Both the position numbers and the translations under genes were made by a program. The notes under the pieces were generated by a model. It worked only from the letters and a program-made list of their open reading frames with translations, was not told where the DNA came from and ran no database searches. A DNA stretch of 8,998 nucleotides from an uncultured Flavobacteriales bacterium (lineage in GTDB: Bacteria > Bacteroidota > Bacteroidia > Flavobacteriales > BACL11): positions 1-8,998 of the forward strand of contig CAJWUS010000051.1 of assembly GCA_913047525.1 (NCBI GenBank), read 5' to 3'. This document shows, piece by piece, positions 1 through 5,859 of the stretch; position 1 is the stretch's first letter, and every line of letters starts with the position of its first letter.

Positions 1-619
1 TTTCAGGAGTTGTAAAACCTTCCATACCTCTTTCTACTAACACTCCTTTTATTCTCCCTTCATCATTCTTTGCCCAAACAACAGCAACATCTGCAAATTG
101 AGCATTCGAAATCCACATTTTAGCACCATTTAACAGATAATGGTCCACCATATCTTTTATGTTTGTCATCATTCCTCCAGGATTCGAACCATAATCAGGC
201 TCTGTAAGTCCGAAACAGCCAATAAATTCACCAGTAGCTAATTTTTGCAAAAACTTTTGTTTCTGGTCTTCACTTCCATATTTCCAAATTGGGTACATTA
301 CAAGTGATGACTGAACAGAAGCAGTAGAGCGCACCCCGCTATCCCCTCTTTCGAGTTCTTGCATTATTAATCCGTAGGAAATTTGATCCAATCCTGCACC
401 ACCATATTCTGTTGGTATATAGGGTCCAAAAGCACCAATTCCTCCTAATCCTTTTATAATTTGTTTAGGGAATTCCGCTTTTTGACAAGCTTCTTCAATA
501 ATAGGAGAAACCTCTTTTTTCACCCATTCTCTAGCAGCATCTCTAATTAATATGTGTTCTTCAGTAAGGAGTTCATCCATCAGAAAATAATCAGGAGCTT
601 GAAATAAATCTTGTGACAT
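1..619 (-). CDS. gcdH: Glutaryl-CoA dehydrogenase-type acyl-CoA dehydrogenase, N-terminal part
   Basis: A flavoprotein of the acyl-CoA dehydrogenase family. The closest match I recognise is glutaryl-CoA dehydrogenase, which oxidises and decarboxylates glutaryl-CoA to crotonyl-CoA in lysine and tryptophan breakdown and passes electrons to ETF. The first 206 residues are visible, starting MSQDLFQAPDYF from the ATG at 619-617; the gene runs off the left edge, so the C-terminal half with the catalytic Glu is missing. Visible are the alpha-helical N-domain, the stretch RSTASVQSSLVMYPI (about 97-111), and the FAD/substrate motif GCFGLTEPDYGSNPGG (134-149) followed by the middle beta domain. R97 and S101 fall where human GCDH has the Arg and Ser that contact the distal carboxylate of glutaryl-CoA, which favours a dicarboxyl-CoA substrate over a plain fatty acyl-CoA. 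It is divergent from the DUF4271 gene. The family call is firm; the substrate is an inference from memory of the family. Confidence 0.9.
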   Translation of the reverse strand, partial: MSQDLFQAPDYFLMDELLTEEHILIRDAAREWVKKEVSPIIEEACQKAEFPKQIIKGLGGIGAFGPYIPTEYGGAGLDQISYGLIMQELERGDSGVRSTASVQSSLVMYPIWKYGSEDQKQKFLQKLATGEFIGCFGLTEPDYGSNPGGMMTNIKDMVDHYLLNGAKMWISNAQFADVAVVWAKNDEGRIKGVLVERGMEGFTTPE

Positions 620-639
620 GGTAATTGTTAATTTTTTGG

Positions 640-647
640 CAAAAATA
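640..647 (-). promoter_or_regulatory. Putative -7 promoter box for the acyl-CoA dehydrogenase gene
   Basis: Read on the minus strand this is TATTTTTG, an exact match to the Bacteroidota -7 consensus TAnnTTTG. It lies 20 nt upstream of the ATG at 619, giving a short A/T-rich leader. I see no clear -33 TTTG at the expected 17-23 nt spacing, so the call rests on the -7 box and its position. Confidence 0.4.
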
Positions 648-684
648 CCTTTTTTAATAAGATTAGTAAAGTTATCATAAAACA

Positions 685-692
685 TATCTTTG
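685..692 (+). promoter_or_regulatory. Putative -7 promoter box for the DUF4271-hemD operon
   Basis: TATCTTTG matches the Bacteroidota -7 consensus TAnnTTTG exactly. A weak -33 candidate, TTAG at 663-666, sits 18 nt upstream. Transcription would begin near 698-700, leaving a leader of only about 13-15 nt rich in A before the TTG start at 713. This placement is the main support for that start codon. Confidence 0.45.
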
Positions 693-712
693 CAGAAGAT
701 AAAAAGATAAAA

Positions 713-1339
713 TTGACTTATAGCGATACATTTTTTATTATTCTCACTTTCGATTTGCTTTTAATAGCACTGCTTAAAGCTTTTTACCAGAAATTTACAA
801 AGCAATTGTTCCTTAGTGTATTTGCCCAACGATATGCCAATCAGTACTTGAAAGAAGAAAATGCATTTACAGAAAGGGTAACTTTTTTAGTCACAACCAT
901 AATGCTGATAAATGTTAGCTTGTTCCTAGCAAGAACTATTTTTGGAGACAGTTTAAATCCTTTTGATTTTTGGGAGGTATTTATTTTTACGACTATTTTT
1001 TTCTTTTCAAAGGCTATTATTATTCGCCTTTTAGGACATGTTTTTATATTAAAATCATTAGCAAAGTTGGGTGTATATTTTTCCTTTTTATTCGATAGAG
1101 TAATGGGGGTTATCCTTTTCCCCATTGTAGTACTTCTATTTTTTTCTCCCATTAATTCTAGCCCTATCTTATTAGTGTTTTCAGTAGTAATTATAGCCCT
1201 GTTTTTGCTGATTAAAATTTTCTGGTTATGGAAAATAGGAATAGGAGGCTTTGGGCTTTCCAGATATTATTTATTTCTGTATATTTGCACCCTTGAAATT
1301 TTACCACTTTTAGTTTTTACCAAAGTGGCATTCTATTAG
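713..1339 (+). CDS. DUF4271 integral membrane protein
   Basis: A 208-residue membrane protein of unknown function. The C-terminal signature RYYLFLYICTLEILPLLVF (about 184-202) is the hallmark of DUF4271, a family I know from Bacteroidota. Hydrophobic segments suggest about six membrane spans, near residues 5-22, 55-73, 88-107, 129-146, 151-171 and 185-204. A basic, polar stretch lies at 22-55. The start is TTG: the frame is open upstream to a stop at 629-631 but holds no ATG, and a promoter-like box at 685-692 leaves no room for a much earlier start. The stop codon lies 25 nt before hemD, so the two are very likely cotranscribed, an arrangement common for this family. That pairing hints at a role near tetrapyrrole metabolism, but nothing in the sequence shows a heme ligand set or active site. 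Function is unknown. Confidence 0.85.
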   Translation: MTYSDTFFIILTFDLLLIALLKAFYQKFTKQLFLSVFAQRYANQYLKEENAFTERVTFLVTTIMLINVSLFLARTIFGDSLNPFDFWEVFIFTTIFFFSKAIIIRLLGHVFILKSLAKLGVYFSFLFDRVMGVILFPIVVLLFFSPINSSPILLVFSVVIIALFLLIKIFWLWKIGIGGFGLSRYYLFLYICTLEILPLLVFTKVAFY

Positions 1340-1364
1340 AAGAAAACTAAAAAATAAAGGCACA

Positions 1365-2132
1365 ATGGAAGGAAGAAAAATAAAGGTAAAATCCATACTT
1401 ATTTCGCAACCAAAACCAGAAAATGGTAAATCACCTTACTTTAATTTGGCAAAAAAGCATAAATTGAAGATTGATTTTATTCCTTTTATTCATGTTGAAG
1501 AAATAAGTACGCAAGAGTTCAAAAAGCAAAAAATAAGTATTTTAAACCATGATGCGGTAATTTTTACTAGCAAAAACGCTATGGATCATTATTTTATGAT
1601 GTGTGAGAAATTAAGAATAAAAGTTCCTGAAACCATGAAATATTTTTGTGTTTCTGAGGCCATTGCATACTATCTTCAAAACTTTATTACTTTCAGAAAA
1701 AGAAAAGTTTTTACAGGAGAGCAAATGTTTTCTCAGCTTATTCCTATCTTAAGAAAGCACAAGGAATGCATGTTTCTTTTACCATGTTCTGACCTTATAA
1801 AAGAAAGGATTGTAAATACTTTGCGAAGCAATGAAATTAATTTCACCAAGTCCGTAATGTATAAAGTGGTTTGTTCTGATTTATCAGATTTGAAAGATGT
1901 GTATTATGATATTTTGGTATTTTTCTCTCCAACAGGAATTACTTCTCTTTATAAAAATTTCCCCGATTTTAAGCAAAAGGATACTAGAATTGCAGCTTTC
2001 GGGCCAACTACCGCAAAATCAGTAGCCGATTATAAACTAATTTTAGATATTGATGCCCCAAATGAAAAAGCACCATCTATGTCCATGGCGCTTGATCAGT
2101 ACATAAAAGTATCCAACAAAAGAAAAAGATAA
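1365..2132 (+). CDS. hemD: Uroporphyrinogen-III synthase
   Basis: Predicted cytosolic enzyme that cyclises hydroxymethylbilane with inversion of ring D to give uroporphyrinogen III, the branch point to heme, siroheme and cobalamin. The 255-residue length fits the family. HemD proteins diverge widely, so the call rests on scattered family features: the N-terminal ILISQPKP strand, DAVIFTSKNAMDHY (63-76), the hinge region near VFTGEQMFSQL (115-125), LVFFSPTGITSLY (184-196) and RIAAFGPTTAKSV (208-220), the pattern seen in Bacteroidota HemD. The ATG at 1365 is preceded by AAAGG about 5 nt upstream, one of the few Shine-Dalgarno-like sites here. It follows the DUF4271 gene by 25 nt and is closed by the terminator at 2151-2180. 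No other heme gene is in view. The basic tail (NKRKR) has no evident role. Confidence 0.87.
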   Translation: MEGRKIKVKSILISQPKPENGKSPYFNLAKKHKLKIDFIPFIHVEEISTQEFKKQKISILNHDAVIFTSKNAMDHYFMMCEKLRIKVPETMKYFCVSEAIAYYLQNFITFRKRKVFTGEQMFSQLIPILRKHKECMFLLPCSDLIKERIVNTLRSNEINFTKSVMYKVVCSDLSDLKDVYYDILVFFSPTGITSLYKNFPDFKQKDTRIAAFGPTTAKSVADYKLILDIDAPNEKAPSMSMALDQYIKVSNKRKR

Positions 2133-2150
2133 TTCTCAAAAAATCAAATT

Positions 2151-2180
2151 AAAAAAAAGGAGAAATTGCTCCTTTTTTTT
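2151..2180 (+). terminator. Intrinsic terminator after hemD
   Basis: A perfect 12-bp inverted repeat with a 6-nt loop (AAATTG): A8-GGAG on the left arm (2151-2162) and CTCC-T8 on the right (2169-2180). The GGAG/CTCC core plus a run of eight T is a standard rho-independent terminator, and the A8 on the left would make it work in both directions. It begins 18 nt after the hemD stop and ends 26 nt before the rnpA start, so it should separate the two transcripts. Confidence 0.85.
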
Positions 2181-2206
2181 GTCCTCAGAAACTAGTAATT
2201 TAACCC

Positions 2207-2581
2207 ATGCAAACTTTTAGTAAACAAGAGCGGCTTTGTGGTAATAAACAAATTGACAATCTTTTCGCAACAGGAGAGAGTTTTAAGGAAGGAAGTTTTA
2301 CGGTAATTTGGAAAACACAAAAGGGGAATCCAGAATTTCCTGCACAAATCATGATAAGCATCCCAAAAAGAAATATAGCCAAAGCTAATCAAAGAAATTT
2401 GCTTAAAAGGTTAGCAAGGGAAACATATCGCAAGCAGAAACAGATTTTATATAAAGCTTTGTCAAAACAAGAGAAGCAAATTATTTTTGCAATTATTTAT
2501 TTAAAATCAAATATTATAAAAAATAAAGAAATGGAACTGGAAATAAATGTAGTTTTAAATCGTTTAATAAAACAACTTTGA
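2207..2581 (+). CDS. rnpA: Ribonuclease P protein component
   Basis: Small basic protein subunit of RNase P. With the catalytic RNA (not in this window) it removes the 5' leader from precursor tRNAs. The 124-residue length is normal. The N-terminal FSKQERLCGNKQIDNLFATG matches the usual start of the family, where conserved aromatic residues help bind the pre-tRNA leader. The RNR motif is clear at about 53-72, with K54, R55, R63, N64, K67 and R68 in the spacing KR...QRNLLKRLARE. Many bacteria place rnpA beside rpmH; here it follows hemD instead and leads into yidD, which it overlaps by four bases. No clear promoter is visible in the 26 nt between the upstream terminator and its ATG, so how it is transcribed is open. 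Confidence 0.95.
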   Translation: MQTFSKQERLCGNKQIDNLFATGESFKEGSFTVIWKTQKGNPEFPAQIMISIPKRNIAKANQRNLLKRLARETYRKQKQILYKALSKQEKQIIFAIIYLKSNIIKNKEMELEINVVLNRLIKQL

Positions 2582-2799
2582 AAAAACTAATAAGGTATAT
2601 TTTTATCACTATTATAAAAATCTATAGAGTAATGATTTCTCCACTTTTTTCGCCAAAATGCAGATACACCCCAACATGCTCTGATTATGGGATTCAATCT
2701 ATAAATAAGCATGGCGCTTTTAAGGGAGGATACTATACAATAAAAAGAATTTTAACATGTCATCCCTGGGGAGGAGACGGCTACGATCCTGTGCCATAA
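2578..2799 (+). CDS. yidD: Membrane protein insertion efficiency factor YidD
   Basis: A 73-residue peripheral inner-membrane protein of the YidD family (formerly DUF37), which assists YidC-dependent insertion of membrane proteins. The whole family pattern is present: an N-terminal amphipathic stretch MKKLIRYIFITIIKIYRVMI, then SPLFSPKCRYTPTCSDYGIQSI with the conserved cysteines C28 and C34, the KHGAFKGGYYTIKRIL block, and the terminal CHPWGGDGYDPVP. The start is TTG inside the sequence TTGA, where the last three bases are the rnpA stop codon. This is the TTG form of the familiar ATGA overlap and implies translational coupling to rnpA. The alignment to family N-termini (MKK...) supports this start, and no ATG is available nearby. 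YidC itself is not in the window. Confidence 0.95.
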   Translation: MKKLIRYIFITIIKIYRVMISPLFSPKCRYTPTCSDYGIQSINKHGAFKGGYYTIKRILTCHPWGGDGYDPVP

Positions 2800-2801
2800 A
2801 T

Positions 2802-4472
2802 ATGAAAATTATGAAAAAAATTAAAATAACATTAGTTGCAATTACTGTAATTATTGCTTCATTTTTATCGGTTAGTTTCACCGATAATTATTTTGAAATT
2901 GCCAAGAATCTAGATATTTTCACCTCACTTTACAAAGAACTCAACACCTATTATGTAGATGAAACTGATCCTGGAAAATTAATGAAAAAAGGTATAGATG
3001 CCATGTTGAAATCATTAGATCCTTATACCACTTACATTCCTGAATCTGAAATTGAAGATTTTCGTTTTATGACAACTGGGCAATATGGAGGAATAGGTGC
3101 GATAATTACAAAAAGAGGTGATTATGTTTTTATCAGTGAGCCTTATGAGGGTTTCCCCGCGCAAAAGGCTGGGCTTATGGCAGGAGATAAAATTCTGGAA
3201 ATAAATGGTGTGTCAGCAAAAGGGAAAACGACTGAAGATATAAGTAAAGTTTTGAAAGGCCAACCCAATACATCTGTCACCCTTCTTATGGAAAGAAAAA
3301 CCCAAGATAAGCCCTTTGAAGTAAGTTTTGACAGAGAAAAGGTAACTGTAAAAAGTATTCCTTATGCAGGATTTGTTGCAGATGGGATAGGATATATAAA
3401 ACTTAGAAGTTTTACACGAAATTGCGGAAAAGACATAAAAAAGGAATTAGCAAATCTTAAAAAAGAGCAAGAATTAAAAGGCTTAATTTTAGATTTAAGA
3501 GGAAACCCTGGAGGGCTTTTAAACGAATCGGTAAATATCTCAAATATTTTTGTGGAAGGAGGAGAAGAAATTGTAAGCACTAAGGGAAAAATAAAAGAGT
3601 GGGAAAAAGTGTATAAAGCAACGCAAAAAGCAGAAGATTTGAAAACCCCTTTAGTCGTTTTAATTAATCAAAGTTCGGCATCTGCATCTGAAATTGTATC
3701 GGGAGTAATGCAAGATTTAGATAGAGGCGTAATAATTGGAAGCAGAAGTTTTGGAAAAGGACTAGTACAACAAAGCAGAAAACTTAGTTATAATACTCAG
3801 CTAAAAGTAACCATTGCTAAATATTATACCCCCAGTGGAAGATGTATTCAGGCATTAGATTATTCCAATAGAAATGAGGATGGTAGTGTTGGGAAAATTC
3901 AGGATTCTTTGAAAACGGCTTTTAAAACCAAAAATGGCAGAACGGTATATGATGGAGGAGGAATTGAGCCAGACATTGAAGTAGAACAAGAAAAAATCGG
4001 AAACATTACCATTAGCTTAATTAGAAAAAGATTAATTTTTGATTATGCGACAGATTATCGTTTTTCACATGACAACATAGCTTCTGCTGATAAATTTCAA
4101 TTTTCAGATGAAAATTTTGTAGCCTTTCAATCTTTTTTATCAGATAAAGAATACGAATATACTACTGAAACGGAAGACGTAGTAGAGAAGCTAAAAAAAA
4201 TAGCGGAGGAAGAATTGTATTTTAAGGAAATAGATACTGAATATGATGCTCTAATTGCAAAATTAGAAGTGAATAAAAAAGATGATTTAAATAAATTTAA
4301 ATCTGAAATTAAAGAGCTAATCACAAGCGAAATTGTAAGTAGATATTATTATCAAAAAGGCAGGATTATTGCAACACTTCAATTTGACAAAGATGTAGAG
4401 GAGGCAATAAAGGTTTTAAAGGACAAAAAGCAATATGATAATATTTTAGCAGGGAATACTTCTATCAAATAG
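2802..4472 (+). CDS. S41 family C-terminal processing peptidase (Ctp/Prc type) with PDZ domain
   Basis: An exported serine protease of MEROPS family S41A, which trims or degrades envelope proteins from their C-termini. In 556-residue numbering: an N-terminal signal or anchor segment (about 5-25), a helical region with LKSLDPYTTYIP (about 71-82), a PDZ domain (about 95-165, including AQKAGLMAGDKILEINGVS), then the protease core with LILDLRGNPGG (228-238), SSASASEIVSG and GSRSFGKGLVQQ. The Ser-Lys dyad should be S294 and K319, 25 residues apart as in Prc and CtpB. About 160 residues after GGIEPDIEVE (about 386-395) form a charged, mostly helical tail of unknown role. I chose the ATG at 2802, two bases after the yidD stop; the ATG at 2811 is equally possible. 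The same frame opens at an ATG at 2757, but that would put a charged stretch ahead of the signal and overlap yidD by 43 nt. Confidence 0.93.
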   Translation: MKIMKKIKITLVAITVIIASFLSVSFTDNYFEIAKNLDIFTSLYKELNTYYVDETDPGKLMKKGIDAMLKSLDPYTTYIPESEIEDFRFMTTGQYGGIGAIITKRGDYVFISEPYEGFPAQKAGLMAGDKILEINGVSAKGKTTEDISKVLKGQPNTSVTLLMERKTQDKPFEVSFDREKVTVKSIPYAGFVADGIGYIKLRSFTRNCGKDIKKELANLKKEQELKGLILDLRGNPGGLLNESVNISNIFVEGGEEIVSTKGKIKEWEKVYKATQKAEDLKTPLVVLINQSSASASEIVSGVMQDLDRGVIIGSRSFGKGLVQQSRKLSYNTQLKVTIAKYYTPSGRCIQALDYSNRNEDGSVGKIQDSLKTAFKTKNGRTVYDGGGIEPDIEVEQEKIGNITISLIRKRLIFDYATDYRFSHDNIASADKFQFSDENFVAFQSFLSDKEYEYTTETEDVVEKLKKIAEEELYFKEIDTEYDALIAKLEVNKKDDLNKFKSEIKELITSEIVSRYYYQKGRIIATLQFDKDVEEAIKVLKDKKQYDNILAGNTSIK

Positions 4473-4473
4473 A

Positions 4474-5859
4474 ATGAGCAGAAACTTATCTTCAAAACTT
4501 TTTTTATATAGTTTATTATATATTGCTCTAACCATTCCTTTTCAATGGAAATACCTTCCTTTTTCTGTTGGGATAACAATGCTTGGTTTAGTCTGGGTTT
4601 TTGGCAGTAATTTATCACAGAAAATAAAGAAATTTGTAAAGAATCCTTACGCGATTTTATTGAGTGGGCTTTATTTGCTTTACCTAATAAGTATTTTATA
4701 CTCTGAAAATAAAAGCTATGGGTTTACCGACTTACTATTAAAACTCCCCTTACTTTTATTCCCATTATTTTTAAGCACAACAGATAGTTTGAACAACTCA
4801 CAATACAAATCTGTTCTGAGAACATTTGCAATCTCTACTTTTTTTGCAGCTATTACCACACTTCTAATTGGATACAGTAATTACACGAAAACAGGTCTTA
4901 CGAAATATTTCTTCTATCATGATCTTACTATTTTTATGCATTCCGCCTATTACGCTTTGTATGCTTTATTTGCAATAGTAATATTCATTTATCTTTATCG
5001 TAAAACCCAAAATAAAAAGAGTAAAATTCTTTACACCTTAATGGCGTTTGGGTTAAATATTTTCTTATTTCTTCTTGCATCCAGGATGCAAATTTTAATT
5101 TTTATCATATTGCTCACCATATATATATTAATAGTGGCCTTTAAGAAAAAAAGAATCATTGCAGGAATTGCAATTTTATGTTTGAGTTATGTTTGTATAT
5201 TTCTATTAGTTACAACTATCCCTAGGACAAGTGTAAGATTTGAGCAAACAAAAAAACATTTGAAAAACATTAATTATGATAAAACAAATACTGACGCAAG
5301 AGTGCAAATATGGGATGCTGCATTTACCGTGATTAAAAAGAATTATTGGACTGGAACAGGAGTTGGGGATGTAAAGGACGAACTTTTATCTCAATATACC
5401 TTATTGTCATCTAACGAGTCTGATAAAGAGAAGGTAATAGATGATAAAATAATTGACATTCAAAATAATAAAAAATGGTTTTTGCATATAAAGGAGAAAG
5501 CAAAAGAAAATAATATTTCAGTTGAAGACCAGCTTTTTGTAGATGCAATTTTTGTATTGGGAGATACGAAAAGTAGGTACAAACATTTTATTAAAAAGGG
5601 ATACAATTATCATGGGCAATTTTTACAAACATTGTCGGCGGTTGGATTATTAGGATTTTTATTTTTGTTTTTTTCACTATTAATCCCCGCTTATAATTTA
5701 GGATTGAAAAACAAAAATTATTTATTGCTGGCTTTTTTGTTTATGGTTTTTGTAAGCTTTATCACAGAATCCATGTTAGAGCGGCAAGCAGGAGTTATTG
5801 TATATGCTTTTTTTATCTCGTTTTTAGTTTTTATAAAACCTAATGATACACCCTCTTAA
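4474..5859 (+). CDS. O-antigen ligase / polymerase family (Wzy_C) membrane protein
   Basis: A 461-residue polytopic inner-membrane protein of the WaaL/Wzy type, which joins or polymerises undecaprenyl-linked sugar chains at the periplasmic face. About ten hydrophobic segments are visible, roughly 8-22, 30-45, 59-77, 88-100, 117-134, 152-175, 186-202, 205-223, 228-248, and three after residue 385. Family features are FLLASRMQILIF (198-210, R204), TDARVQIWDAAFTVIKKN (273-290, R276), the GTGVGDVKDEL turn (294-304), and YHGQFLQTLSAVGLLG (379-394), where H380 takes the place of the usual conserved His. A large soluble loop spans about 250-385 and is charged in the 310-375 part. It starts 1 nt after the S41 peptidase stop, so the two are cotranscribed. 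The acceptor (lipid A core, exopolysaccharide or protein) cannot be told from sequence. No glycosyltransferase or flippase genes are nearby. Confidence 0.85.
   Translation: MSRNLSSKLFLYSLLYIALTIPFQWKYLPFSVGITMLGLVWVFGSNLSQKIKKFVKNPYAILLSGLYLLYLISILYSENKSYGFTDLLLKLPLLLFPLFLSTTDSLNNSQYKSVLRTFAISTFFAAITTLLIGYSNYTKTGLTKYFFYHDLTIFMHSAYYALYALFAIVIFIYLYRKTQNKKSKILYTLMAFGLNIFLFLLASRMQILIFIILLTIYILIVAFKKKRIIAGIAILCLSYVCIFLLVTTIPRTSVRFEQTKKHLKNINYDKTNTDARVQIWDAAFTVIKKNYWTGTGVGDVKDELLSQYTLLSSNESDKEKVIDDKIIDIQNNKKWFLHIKEKAKENNISVEDQLFVDAIFVLGDTKSRYKHFIKKGYNYHGQFLQTLSAVGLLGFLFLFFSLLIPAYNLGLKNKNYLLLAFLFMVFVSFITESMLERQAGVIVYAFFISFLVFIKPNDTPS

Noticed and set aside
841..1152. Minus-strand open frame of 103 codons opposite the DUF4271 gene
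   Set aside because: It is antisense to a recognisable family member, has a basic low-complexity translation and no promoter or family match: a shadow of the plus-strand gene.
2192..2392. Minus-strand open frames opposite rnpA
   Set aside because: Two overlapping frames antisense to a solid rnpA; no features of a real protein.
2757..2801. Longer S41 peptidase start at the ATG at 2757
   Set aside because: It lies within the conserved yidD C-terminus and would put an arginine-rich stretch ahead of the signal segment; the ATGs at 2802 and 2811 give a normal exported protein.
3362..4618. Short minus-strand frames opposite the S41 peptidase and the start of the ligase-like gene
   Set aside because: All lie antisense to well-supported genes and give Ser/Phe/Lys-rich translations typical of reverse-strand reading of A/T-rich coding DNA.
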